64,000 nt of DNA from Methyloversatilis discipulorum (GTDB lineage Bacteria > Pseudomonadota > Gammaproteobacteria > Burkholderiales > Rhodocyclaceae): contig NZ_AZUP01000001.1 of assembly GCF_000527135.1 (NCBI RefSeq), forward strand, positions 1,364,001 through 1,428,000. Reading direction: 5' to 3'. A program made the translations under genes and the position numbers. Numbering within the stretch: position 1 is the stretch's first letter; the number at the start of each line of letters is the position of its first letter. The notes below the pieces were generated by a model. It searched no databases, was not told where the DNA came from, and saw only the letters and a list, made by a program, of their open reading frames with translations. Positions 26,035 through 35,381 of the stretch are shown here, one piece after another.

Positions 26035-28748
26035 GACAGCATCTCCGCGCCGGTCTTCGATGGCTGTGCCAACCAGCGCGCCTCGCGCAGTTCAAGGCCG
26101 TCGATCTGCAGCACGATGCGGCCGTCGATCTCGCCGCGCACGCCCAGGCGACCGCTGTCAGCGTCCGCGCTCAGCAGCAGGCGTTGCGGTCCCGCGGTCG
26201 GCAGCTCGGCCCAGCTCACCCGCGCCGCGCGGTAAGGCAGCAGCGGCGCCGTGGTGGCGTCGCGGAACATGCCCTGCAGTGCGCGGGCGACGGCCACCGT
26301 CCAGTGCATCCACAGCGCGCGCGGATCGTCTGACGACGGGGCGACGTCCATCACGAAGGCCGGCGGACCACCCGCCGCCGCCTCCAGAGCCTCGCCGGTG
26401 ACGATGCGCTCGACGCGCAGCAATGTCTGCGCGCCATCGTCCGCCTGCGCGCGGTAGCGCAGGCCGCCGTCGGCACGGGTCGGCAGCACGCGCCGGTGAC
26501 GCGGCGACGCGGCCGCCCAGGCGACGTCGATGAAACTGACGGCGCCGCTCGTCGCCACATGACCCGGCCACGGCAGCAGAGACGGCAGGCAGGCAGGCCT
26601 GCGACCGAACAAGCCGATCCACGGGCCGAGCAGTGCGTCGATGTCGTGCGGCACAAGGGCGGGCGGCACATCGGCGGGCGGCACATCGGCGGCAGGCTGC
26701 GGCGCAACCGGTGCCACCGCCCTGAACCACACGCGATCGCGGCGGAAAGGCAGCGTGGGCAGCGGCACCCGCGCCGGACAACCCACGGCGTAGCGCGCGG
26801 ACAGCTGTTCGCTCAGCGAGGGGAATGCGAGCTCCGCCCGCAGCCAGTCGGCCAGCCCCGCTGCGCTCCGCCAGTCGGGCAGCGGCCGCTCGCCGCCTCC
26901 GTCCTTCGCGCTCTGCGCGACGACCACCATGGGGGCGGGCGCATCGCACAGCCACGCCGCGAGTTGCAGCGCGAGCCCACTGACGTCCGTCGCCGCGACA
27001 GCAAGCCGATGCGATTGCAGATCGCGGCCGAGAAAAAGCGAACTGGCCAGCGCCTGCAGCGTCGGCGCCAGCGTCGTCCGCGACAGGCTGGCGCGGGCGT
27101 GCAGGCGATCCGGCACCGCGGCGGGCAGCGCCTCGCTCAATGCGGCGGCGACTTCGCCCCAGCACATGCAGTCGCGCAGATCGAGCCGCGCGGGGTCGAT
27201 GCCCAGCCGCTGCGCTGCCGACTGCGCGGCGCGCGTCATCGTGTCCGCATCAACGCCGAGTGCCGGCCACTGCGCGTCGAAATCGAGTGCGCCGCTGGCC
27301 TGCTGAAGTGCGAGCAGCACGCGCGGCTGCACATCCGGATACAGGTAGTCGAACAGCTGCGCCGCGCGTGCGCGCAGCGTGTCGGCGTCACGCGCCGACA
27401 GCAGAACGACTTCGGCCTCGTCAGCACCGGCCGGCCACACCGGCACGGGCTGCGCCTGCAGCACGACATGCGCATTGACGCCGCCGAAACCGAATGAACT
27501 GACCCCGGCCACCCGCGGCCCTTCGCCCCAGGCCTGCGGCCCGCCTGCGATGCGCAGCGGCGAGCCGCTCAGTTCGAGTTGGGGATTGGCGCGGACGAAA
27601 GCCGGATGGCCCGGAATCAGCCCGTGCCGCAACGCGAGCACGGTCTTGATCAGACCGGCGATGCCGGCTGCGGCTTCAAGGTGACCGATGCGCGACTTCA
27701 GCGCACCGAGGCGGATGTCGCCGGCCGGCGTGCGGTCCGGGTCGGCCGCGCGGCACTGCCGCAACGCCTCGTTCAGCCCGGCGATCTCTATCGGATCGCC
27801 CAGCGGCGTGCCGGTGCCGTGCGTCTCGATGTGCGACAGATGACGCACCGCCGGACCGGCCGCCTGCCAGGCCGCGGCGACGACTTCGGCCTGCCCCTTG
27901 AAGCTGGGCGCGGTCAAGCTGTGCGCGCGGCCACCGTGGTTCTCGGCAGAGGCGAGGATGCAGGCATGGACGAAGTCACCATCGCGCAGCGCATCATCCA
28001 GCCGCTTCAGCACGACGACGCCGACGCCCTCGCCGCGCACATAGCCGTCGGCTTCCGCGTCGAAGGGCCGGCAGCGCCCTGAAGTACTCAGCATGCCCGC
28101 CTGACTGAAGGCGACGTGCAGCTCCGGGCTCAGCATCAGGCTGATGCCGCCGGCCAGTGCCAGTTCGCACTGGCCGAGGCGCAGCTGCTCGATGGCGCGA
28201 TGTACCGCGACCAGCGAACCGGAGCAAGCGGTATCCACCACCTGGCTCGGACCTCTCAGGTTCAGCACATAGGACAGCCGGTTGGCGACCAGGGTCAGCG
28301 CCATGCCGGTGGCGCGGTAGGCGTCGTTGTCGCAGTGCGCGGCACGCATCAGCGATGTGTATTCGGCATTGCCGACGCCGGCGAACACGCCGACACGCCG
28401 GCCGGACAGGCTGCGCGGCGCGATACCGGCGTCCTCCAGCGCGGTCCATGCGGACTGCAGGAAAAGCCGCTGCATCGGGTCCATCGCTTCGGCTTCGCGC
28501 GGCGCGATGCCGAAGTGGCGCAGATCGAAGGCGTCCACGTCGTCGATGAATCCACCCACCGTGGAATACGCGGTATTCGCCGCACCACCCGGCGGCGCGT
28601 AATGCGCGCGCCAGTCCCAGCGTGACGGCGGCACCTCGGCGATGGCCGCAGCGTCGCCGAGCAGCGCATGCCAGAAGCCGGCGACATCGGGCGCACCGGG
28701 CAGACGCGCCGCAAGGCCGACGATGGCGATGGCAGCGGACGGCTGCAT
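26031..28748 (-). CDS. Polyketide ketosynthase with C-terminal dehydratase-like remnant
   Basis: A 905-residue protein. Residues 1-440 form a full ketosynthase: Cys175 in VVDTACSGSL, His310 in ETHGTGTPLGDP and His356 in RIGHLEAAAG. A post-KS region ends around 640-660 in the LPFRRDRVWF linker. The last 250 residues look like the second half of a PKS dehydratase fold (PYRAARVSWAEL, then DGRIVLQIDGLELREARW), but I cannot find the HxxxGxxxxP motif of an active dehydratase. There is no AT, KR or ACP. The start overlaps the upstream stop by one base (TGATG). It probably performs one condensation with a carrier held on another protein. Confidence 0.9.
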   Translation of the reverse strand: MQPSAAIAIVGLAARLPGAPDVAGFWHALLGDAAAIAEVPPSRWDWRAHYAPPGGAANTAYSTVGGFIDDVDAFDLRHFGIAPREAEAMDPMQRLFLQSAWTALEDAGIAPRSLSGRRVGVFAGVGNAEYTSLMRAAHCDNDAYRATGMALTLVANRLSYVLNLRGPSQVVDTACSGSLVAVHRAIEQLRLGQCELALAGGISLMLSPELHVAFSQAGMLSTSGRCRPFDAEADGYVRGEGVGVVVLKRLDDALRDGDFVHACILASAENHGGRAHSLTAPSFKGQAEVVAAAWQAAGPAVRHLSHIETHGTGTPLGDPIEIAGLNEALRQCRAADPDRTPAGDIRLGALKSRIGHLEAAAGIAGLIKTVLALRHGLIPGHPAFVRANPQLELSGSPLRIAGGPQAWGEGPRVAGVSSFGFGGVNAHVVLQAQPVPVWPAGADEAEVVLLSARDADTLRARAAQLFDYLYPDVQPRVLLALQQASGALDFDAQWPALGVDADTMTRAAQSAAQRLGIDPARLDLRDCMCWGEVAAALSEALPAAVPDRLHARASLSRTTLAPTLQALASSLFLGRDLQSHRLAVAATDVSGLALQLAAWLCDAPAPMVVVAQSAKDGGGERPLPDWRSAAGLADWLRAELAFPSLSEQLSARYAVGCPARVPLPTLPFRRDRVWFRAVAPVAPQPAADVPPADVPPALVPHDIDALLGPWIGLFGRRPACLPSLLPWPGHVATSGAVSFIDVAWAAASPRHRRVLPTRADGGLRYRAQADDGAQTLLRVERIVTGEALEAAAGGPPAFVMDVAPSSDDPRALWMHWTVAVARALQGMFRDATTAPLLPYRAARVSWAELPTAGPQRLLLSADADSGRLGVRGEIDGRIVLQIDGLELREARWLAQPSKTGAEMLS

Positions 28749-31700
28749 CACACCGTCGCTCCGGCCAGCGCCGGCACGTCCTGCAGCGCGCTCTCGTCGG
28801 TCACCGGCACGCCGCTGGCCGCGCACGGCATCGGCAATCCGGCCTTTCGCGCGCGGGTGCGGCCACGCGCATGCTCCTTCGCCAGCTCGTGCATATAGGT
28901 CGGGCCGTGCATTTCGTAGTTGTTGCGCAGCGTCGCCAGGTACTCGCGGTGGATGATCTTCTGCTCGCGTTCGATGTCGCGCTTCTGCGCGGCGATGTCG
29001 GGCTGGCGATAGAAGCCGGCGAAGTGCTCGGCCACCAGTTTCGACTGCGCTTCCATCATGTCGAGGAAGCCCCAGGTCACCGCCTGAAACAGGCCGATAA
29101 AGGCGAGGTTGTCCACGCCGGGCACGAAGATGCGCTTGAACATCGGCACCTTGTTGTCGTCGGCGTTCAGGAACTGCTTGTCGAGGAAGGGGAAGGTGGT
29201 CTTGAAGCCGGTCGAATAGACGATGGCGTCGAACTCGCGCACGCTGCCGTCGGCAAAGAACACCTTGCGCCCCTTGATGTGCTTCACCTCGGGCACGATC
29301 TTCAGCTTGCCGTCGCCGATGCGGTTGGCGAAGTTCTCCGACAGCGTGGGCAGGCTGGACATCATCAGGTGATCCGGCTTCGGCATGCCCATGCTGCTGT
29401 GGCGCTGGATCAGCGCCTTGTACAGCCCGGTGTGCACCAGGTTGAACAGCGGGTAAGGCAGGATCTTCTTGAACCACCAGTCGTTCAGGAAGGCCATCGC
29501 GCGGTCCATGCGCAGGCCCAACAGGTAGTGCGGCAGCACATAGACGCCGCGGCGCAGTGAAATGCAGGTCGACTTCGCGGCGTGGCTGATGTCCACCGCC
29601 ACCTGCGAACCGCTGTTGCCGACGCCGACAACCAGCACGTCCTTGTCACGGTAGTCCTCGCGGTAGCGGTAGTGCTGCGAGTGGATGGCCTCGCCGTCGA
29701 ACACGTCGCGGTAGTAGTAATCCGGGAAATTCGGTTCGTTGTGGTGACCGTTGGCCACCACCAGCGCGTCGTAGTGGCGCACCTCGCCGCTGTCCAGCGT
29801 GACCCGCCAGCCCTTGTCGCCGAAGCGCTCGGCGCGCTTGACCTGGGTGTTCAGCTGTATCCGGTCGCGGAAGCCGAAGTGATCGACATAGCTCTCCAGA
29901 TAGGCGTGCACCTGCTGATGCGACGGAAAATCCGGGTAGTCGTCCGGCATCGGGAAATCCGTGTACTGGTACAGGCCGCGCGGCGTGTTCTGGTTCATCG
30001 CGTGCCATACGGAGGTGAACTTGCGATCCGGATCGAAGGCCCAGATGCCGCCGATGCGGTCACGTCCGTCGAAGCAGTCGAAGGGGATGCCGTATTCGGT
30101 CAGCGCCTTGCCGATCGAAATGCCGCCGACGCCGGCGCCGACCACGCACACGCGCGGCAGCTGGCGCGGCGAGCGGCCCTTGCCGCGCAGGCGTTCGAGC
30201 ATGCGTGCGCCGCCCGGAATGCGTTCGACGAAGGCGCGGGTGAATTCGCGTGCGACCGGCGGCGCGGACAGTGAACGGGGAGCACTCATGCGACGGACCT
30301 CCTTGTTTTCGGTGGGGACGAGGGACTTCAGGAATGCAGCGGTGCGCGCTTCACCGATGCGCGCCGAATGCGCGGCGCAGTCGAGCACCACCGGCGCGAT
30401 GCCGCCGGACAGATGGCGGCGCAGACTGTCGACGATGAGGTCGACCTCGGCGTCGGCGATGTCCAGCGGCGGCAGGAAACGCAGGCTGTTGTTGTGGATC
30501 GGGCAGACCGCGACCGCCACGCCCTGCACCGGGTCGCGCAGCATGGCGCCCCACAGCAGGTAGCCGAAGCTGCGCTGAAGGAAGGGATCAGCCCCGGCGA
30601 GGTCGAGATCGATGGTAAGCAGCAGGCCTTCGCCACGCACGGCCGTGATCATCGGCAGTTCGCGCTGCAGCGCCGTCAGCTTCGCCCGGAAGGACGCGCC
30701 GGTGGCTGCCGCGCGGACGTCCAGCCCCTGCTCGAACACCTTGCGCAGCGCATGCAGCGATATGTGCGCCGACAGCGGGCAGCGCTGGCGGCCGGCCAGT
30801 TCCTGCAGGCGCGCCGGGGACCGCGCCAGCGCACGCTGCCGCAGCGCGTCGCTGCACAGCACGACGCCGGTCGGCACCAGCGAATCGCACAGCGCAGTGC
30901 CGAGCGCGATCAGGTCCGGCGACGGCACCTGCGGTGCGCTGTGCAGCAGGCGGCCGGTCATCAGATTGGTCTGGGTTTCGTCCACCCCGACCAGATAGCC
31001 GCCGGCTTCGCGGTGACGGACGATGAGCTCGACCAGATGCGGCGGCAGCGGGCGGGTGGCGTTGGCGTCCACCTGTATGGTTTCGAACCACACCAGACCG
31101 ATGTCGCCGGACAGCAGTTCGGCTTCGAGCTTCTGCGCCGCGTCCGGCGCGTGCGCGTCGATGAACACGCTGTGCCGGTACAGCGGCTCGAAGGGCTTGC
31201 GGAAGATGTCGAACACCGCGTCGTGCGAGGCCACCGCGCTCAGCATCGAGAAGCCGAGTCCGCCGGAGAAGAACAGCATGCGGCGCTTCTGCGGGCTCGC
31301 GAGCGCACCCAGCGTCAGCGCCACCTCGACCGCGGTGACATTGCTCGACGCCGGGAAGGCATACGGCAGGCCGGTGCGCTCGCTCAGCAGCGCGGCCAGT
31401 TCACCCCAGTAATCGGTGTTCGCGTCGTGCGCGCGCACCACGCCGTCGATCACGTCCAGCGGGTTCAGGCCGCGCGGGCTGGTGCCCACGTTCACGAAGC
31501 AGTCGAGCACCGTGCGCGCGCTACCGTCGCGGTCGCGCAGCAGTGACTTCATGCCGCGTGCCGCTTCGAAGCGCGCGTCGAAGCCGTGCAGGCGCGCCAC
31601 CCGGGCGTAGCCGGAATTGCCCCAGCGCAGGTGGGCGTCGTAGCAGGCGTCGACATCGGCGTCGATGCGCCGCATCAGCCGGTGCGTGTCGCCGTCGATC

Positions 31701-33988
31701 GCGTCGGCGAAGCGCGCCAGCAACACCTCGCGCGCCACCGCCAACGGGAAGCCGAAGCTGGTCATCACGTTGCGCACATAGCTTTCGCTGGGCGTCATGC
31801 TCCAGGTCTGGTGTACCGGCGCACGCACCATGCAGGCGGCCACCGGCACCTGGCTCGCGGCCATCGATTCGCCGAGCACGATCATGTCGGCGCGCTCGCG
31901 GCAGGACGGCGCGATCCACGCCTCAGCCGCCGTGTCCGGATCGTTATTGTCGACCAGCACGCTGAGCACCTCGCGCGCGGCGCAGGCGGCGATCAGGCGG
32001 TCGGCGTCCTCGGTTGGCGTGAAGGCGTCGCACACCAGCACGGCCGCCACCGGCGAGGCGCCGCCTTCCAGCCGCTCGATCGCTTCGAGCACGGTGGACA
32101 CGAACGCCACACCCGGAACCAGTGCGTCGTCCGGGCCGGCGTCGAGCGGATCGAAGTAACGACGCCAGCCTTCTCCCGCGTCGATCAGCAGCAGTTCGCC
32201 GCTGCTGTCGGCGTCGCGGTTGCGCGCGCGATGCCGGGCCAGGCGTAGCGCGGCGTCGAGCGCCTCGTGCTGCGAGGTCAGGAAGAGGCAGCGATAGTCC
32301 TCGTCGCCGGTCTTGTTCTGCGCGTGGATGCGGTTGAGCAGCAGCGCGACCTGCGCCGACTGCGGCGACAGGATGGCGCAGTGGCCCTGGTCACCGCGCC
32401 GCACGTAATCTTCCAGCACCTGCAGCGCGTCGGCGTCGGCCGGCGCGAAGGCGCTGGCCGGCGACAGTGCGGGCACACCCGCCACCTCGCCGCGCGCCGG
32501 TGCCACCTCGTCGAGGAAACGCAGCAGCAGACGGTTGTAGGCCTCGAAATGGGTGAAGCCGAGCAGATGCCCGGCGCCCGGGAAGCAGACGTAGCGCGCA
32601 CCGGGCAGCGCGTCGGCCAGCGCACGACCGTAGGCCGGCTGCATGTAGCGGTCTTCGCGCCCGCTGATCACCAGTGCCGGGCAGCGCAGCGCGGACAGCG
32701 CCTCGCGGTGGTCGAAGGCGCCGACAACGGCCTGGTAGGCCGGCAGCGACGGAATGTTCCAGCCGCGGTTCAGTTCCATGAAGCGCTCGCTCATCTGCAG
32801 CTCGCGCATCAGCGTCGCGAAGTCGTTCGCCCCCTGCGCGAACGGCGAGGTGACCGTCGCCACCAGCGCCGACACGCGCTGCGGATGGTCAAGGCAGAAG
32901 CGCTGCGCCAGCACGCCGCCGAAGGAATAGCCGATGACCGGCAGTGCGTCGGTGATGCCGAGGCCGTCGAGCAGTTCGGCGACGTCGGACGCCATCGACG
33001 ACAGCGTCAGCGGGCTGTAGAAGTCGGTGCGGCCGCAGCCCGGCATGTGATAGGCGATCAGCCGGTAGTGCTCGCCCAGTTCGCGCAACTGCAGCCGCCA
33101 CATGACCGAGGTGTGCATGACCAGGCCGCCGAGCAGCAGCACCGGCCGCCCCTGGCCGTAGACCGCCGCCTCGATGGTGCGGCCGGAGCGGCCCTGCACG
33201 CTGACCGAACGCGCCTGGTCGACGAAGACCTGCTGTGCATCGAGATGTTCGCGCGAAGGCTGGCGGACGCCGCCTTCGGGGGTGGCGGTGTCCTGTGCGC
33301 GGGCGACCGGTACTCGTAAGGGAGCGGGTGCAGGCGGAACGACGGCCCGCGGCGCAGCGGCCCCACCCTGCTCCGCCCACAGCGCCTCGATCGACAGCGG
33401 CGCGTCGGCCGCCACGGGCACTACCCGCGTGGCCGGCGCCGCGACAACGGGCGCCGGGCGGGGCGTCGGGGCCGGGGCCGGAGCTGTCCGGACAGGTTCG
33501 GGGGCACGGGCAGCGGCGGCGGCTGGCGCGACGGCAACCGACCCTTCGAGTTCACCCAGCACGCGCTTCACGTCGGCGTCGTGATTCTTCAGCAGATAGC
33601 GGGTGAGGCCGCGCAGATCCTGGAACTCGAAGAAGACGGTGGGCGGAATGACGATGCCGAAGCGCGCGGTGAAACGGTTGCCGATCTCGGTGGACGAGAT
33701 CGAATCCATGCCGTAGTCCATCAGTGAGCGCGTCGGTGAAAAATCGGCGGCTTCGAGCTTCAGCACGTCCATGACCAGCGTGCCCAGATCGTGCTCCAGC
33801 GCCACTTCCAGCGCCGGCCGCACAGCCGGTAGGCGGGGCGCCGGCGCAGCCGGTGAGGTCGTGGGTGAGATGGGCGGTGACGGCGGCACGACGGTCGGTG
33901 CGATCGGCGGTGCCGCGTCCATCTCCAGTCCTTCGATCAGCGCCAGTGCCTCTTCCGGCGAAAGTTCGTCGGCGATGCTCATGTCCAT
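28748..33988 (-). CDS. Multidomain fusion: ACP - alpha/beta hydrolase - two degenerate class III aminotransferase folds - flavin monooxygenase
   Basis: A 1746-residue protein. In order: an ACP (about 60-135, Ser96 in DYGMDSIS); a Pro/Ala linker (about 150-245); an alpha/beta hydrolase (about 250-495; Ser355 in GYSFGG, likely Asp446 and His474); a class III aminotransferase fold (about 520-830, TSQHEALDAALRLAR; the lysine position is Glu707); a second such fold (about 840-1200, VDETQT; the lysine position is Thr1031); and a flavin monooxygenase (1234-1746; VVGAGVGG, FDGEAIHSQHY and VVGVGNSG). A perfect Shine-Dalgarno and in-frame ATG precede the monooxygenase. The hydrolase may release product and the monooxygenase may oxidise the ACP-bound chain; the aminotransferase folds are unlikely to transaminate. 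I know no named protein with this order. Confidence 0.9.
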   Translation of the reverse strand: MDMSIADELSPEEALALIEGLEMDAAPPIAPTVVPPSPPISPTTSPAAPAPRLPAVRPALEVALEHDLGTLVMDVLKLEAADFSPTRSLMDYGMDSISSTEIGNRFTARFGIVIPPTVFFEFQDLRGLTRYLLKNHDADVKRVLGELEGSVAVAPAAAAARAPEPVRTAPAPAPTPRPAPVVAAPATRVVPVAADAPLSIEALWAEQGGAAAPRAVVPPAPAPLRVPVARAQDTATPEGGVRQPSREHLDAQQVFVDQARSVSVQGRSGRTIEAAVYGQGRPVLLLGGLVMHTSVMWRLQLRELGEHYRLIAYHMPGCGRTDFYSPLTLSSMASDVAELLDGLGITDALPVIGYSFGGVLAQRFCLDHPQRVSALVATVTSPFAQGANDFATLMRELQMSERFMELNRGWNIPSLPAYQAVVGAFDHREALSALRCPALVISGREDRYMQPAYGRALADALPGARYVCFPGAGHLLGFTHFEAYNRLLLRFLDEVAPARGEVAGVPALSPASAFAPADADALQVLEDYVRRGDQGHCAILSPQSAQVALLLNRIHAQNKTGDEDYRCLFLTSQHEALDAALRLARHRARNRDADSSGELLLIDAGEGWRRYFDPLDAGPDDALVPGVAFVSTVLEAIERLEGGASPVAAVLVCDAFTPTEDADRLIAACAAREVLSVLVDNNDPDTAAEAWIAPSCRERADMIVLGESMAASQVPVAACMVRAPVHQTWSMTPSESYVRNVMTSFGFPLAVAREVLLARFADAIDGDTHRLMRRIDADVDACYDAHLRWGNSGYARVARLHGFDARFEAARGMKSLLRDRDGSARTVLDCFVNVGTSPRGLNPLDVIDGVVRAHDANTDYWGELAALLSERTGLPYAFPASSNVTAVEVALTLGALASPQKRRMLFFSGGLGFSMLSAVASHDAVFDIFRKPFEPLYRHSVFIDAHAPDAAQKLEAELLSGDIGLVWFETIQVDANATRPLPPHLVELIVRHREAGGYLVGVDETQTNLMTGRLLHSAPQVPSPDLIALGTALCDSLVPTGVVLCSDALRQRALARSPARLQELAGRQRCPLSAHISLHALRKVFEQGLDVRAAATGASFRAKLTALQRELPMITAVRGEGLLLTIDLDLAGADPFLQRSFGYLLWGAMLRDPVQGVAVAVCPIHNNSLRFLPPLDIADAEVDLIVDSLRRHLSGGIAPVVLDCAAHSARIGEARTAAFLKSLVPTENKEVRRMSAPRSLSAPPVAREFTRAFVERIPGGARMLERLRGKGRSPRQLPRVCVVGAGVGGISIGKALTEYGIPFDCFDGRDRIGGIWAFDPDRKFTSVWHAMNQNTPRGLYQYTDFPMPDDYPDFPSHQQVHAYLESYVDHFGFRDRIQLNTQVKRAERFGDKGWRVTLDSGEVRHYDALVVANGHHNEPNFPDYYYRDVFDGEAIHSQHYRYREDYRDKDVLVVGVGNSGSQVAVDISHAAKSTCISLRRGVYVLPHYLLGLRMDRAMAFLNDWWFKKILPYPLFNLVHTGLYKALIQRHSSMGMPKPDHLMMSSLPTLSENFANRIGDGKLKIVPEVKHIKGRKVFFADGSVREFDAIVYSTGFKTTFPFLDKQFLNADDNKVPMFKRIFVPGVDNLAFIGLFQAVTWGFLDMMEAQSKLVAEHFAGFYRQPDIAAQKRDIEREQKIIHREYLATLRNNYEMHGPTYMHELAKEHARGRTRARKAGLPMPCAASGVPVTDESALQDVPALAGATV
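30297..30304 (-). promoter_or_regulatory. Internal Shine-Dalgarno site and start for the monooxygenase domain
   Basis: On the minus strand AAGGAGGT is followed after 7 nt by an in-frame ATG (30287-30289), which encodes Met1234 of the fusion protein. The spacing is ideal and the eight bases fully match the anti-Shine-Dalgarno sequence. A free 513-residue monooxygenase (28748-30289) is therefore probably made alongside the full-length fusion. Confidence 0.7.
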
Positions 33989-34022
33989 GCGGAACCCCCG
34001 GTATGCGTGGTGAAGTCGGTGC

Positions 34023-35360
34023 TCATGCCGGCAGTGCCTCGGCCGGCGCGGTCTGCGCGGCGCCGTCGAGCAGCTTTCCGGTGACGAAATTGACCGCGCG
34101 GATGTACTTCCACAGGTCGACCTCGTAGCGGTGGCGGTCGGTGTCCATGAAGCGGCCCTGACCGAGATCCAGCCGCTCGGGCTGCTGCTTCATCTGCTGC
34201 AGGCGACGGAAGTTGTCGCTGCCGGCGATGCGCGCGCGCAGGCAGGCAGCGACGAAGCGCGCCGTGATGTTGAGTACGTTGCCGAGGCCGGACGGCGTGT
34301 TCAGATAGCCGACGAACAGCAGGTTTTCGTGGCGCTGCGGCACCATGCGCAGGAACAGGCGATCGAGATCGACGCGCGGATCGAAATCCGCCGCATCGAA
34401 AAAGGACAGATCGGTGCGGAAGCCGGTCGCCCACAGGATGAGGTCGATCTGCTCGCGGCTGCCGTCGGCGAATTCGACGGTGCGCCCGTCGATGCGGCGG
34501 ATGTCCGGTTTGGGCGCCAGGTCGCCGTGACCGATGTGGTAGAGCACCTGGGAGTTCATGATCGGGTGTGCTGCATCGATGCGGTGGTCCGGCGCCGGCA
34601 GGCCGAAGTCGGTGCCGTCGAAGCCGGCCAGCTTGAACACCGCGCCGACGTGGTCCCAGTAGGCCTGGGCGTCGGTGAACTTCGGCGCGATGTCCATCAG
34701 CCATTCCTGCGTCGGCTTGCCATCGACGAACTTCGGCATGTAGTGGTAACCGCGCCGGGTCGAGTGGAAAGCCGCGTCGGCATTGAGTGCGGCGTCCACC
34801 GCGATATCGCAGCCCGAATTGCCGCCGCCCACCACCAGCACGCGCTTGCCGCGGAACTGGTCGGCCGAGCGGTAGTCGCCGGAGTGCACGCTTTCGCCGT
34901 CGAAATGGCCGTCGAACTTCGGCACCAGCGGAATGCGCAGCAGGCCGTTGGCGACAACCAGATGGGCGTAGCGGCGCACGCCGCCGTCAGCCAGCTCGCA
35001 GCGCCAGCCACCGCCCTCGGGCCGCGCGCGGACGACCCGGGTGTGGAAGCGCGTGTGCGCCTCGACCGTGTAGCGCGCAGCCACCGACATCAGGTAGGCG
35101 TACATCTGGCTGTGCCGCGGATAGTGCGGGTAGCTGTCGGGCATCGGCAGGTCGGAAAACTGCGTGTTGCGACGCGAGCTGATCAGGTGCACCGACGCGT
35201 ACATCTTCGACGCCGGCCCCTCCGGCTGCCAGTTGCCGCCCAGGCCACCACTGGCCTCCAGCACTTCGTAATCCAGCCCCGCTTCGGTCATCGCCTTGGC
35301 GACGCCGATGCCCGAGGCGCCGCCGCCGATGATGCCCACGCTGTGATCGAAATTCGTCAT
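34023..35360 (-). CDS. Flavin-containing monooxygenase (second in the cluster)
   Basis: A 445-residue FMO/Baeyer-Villiger-class flavoprotein. The FAD site is GIIGGGASGIG at about 9-19; the fingerprint FxGxxxHxxxY is seen as FDGESVHSGDY; the NADPH site is VVGGGNSGCDIA; and ILWATGF lies in the C-terminal third. Such enzymes insert oxygen into C-C bonds or oxidise N, S or keto groups, and in trans-AT pathways can act on ACP-bound chains. It lies 34 bp upstream of the fusion gene and 21 bp after the large synthase gene, so it is in the same operon. It differs clearly from the monooxygenase domain of the fusion, so two distinct oxidation steps are plausible. Confidence 0.93.
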   Translation of the reverse strand: MTNFDHSVGIIGGGASGIGVAKAMTEAGLDYEVLEASGGLGGNWQPEGPASKMYASVHLISSRRNTQFSDLPMPDSYPHYPRHSQMYAYLMSVAARYTVEAHTRFHTRVVRARPEGGGWRCELADGGVRRYAHLVVANGLLRIPLVPKFDGHFDGESVHSGDYRSADQFRGKRVLVVGGGNSGCDIAVDAALNADAAFHSTRRGYHYMPKFVDGKPTQEWLMDIAPKFTDAQAYWDHVGAVFKLAGFDGTDFGLPAPDHRIDAAHPIMNSQVLYHIGHGDLAPKPDIRRIDGRTVEFADGSREQIDLILWATGFRTDLSFFDAADFDPRVDLDRLFLRMVPQRHENLLFVGYLNTPSGLGNVLNITARFVAACLRARIAGSDNFRRLQQMKQQPERLDLGQGRFMDTDRHRYEVDLWKYIRAVNFVTGKLLDGAAQTAPAEALPA

Positions 35361-35381
35361 GTCTGTCCTTGCGGTGTGCGC

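Noticed and set aside
26031..29477. Longer version of the ketosynthase gene starting inside the upstream fusion gene
   Set aside because: The first 240 residues are an out-of-frame reading of the monooxygenase domain. The real start is the ATG at 28748, where ketosynthase homology begins and the stop/start codons overlap.
28748..33988. Reading the central region as a working aminotransferase that adds an amino group to the polyketide
   Set aside because: Both copies lack the lysine that binds PLP, so ordinary transamination is unlikely.
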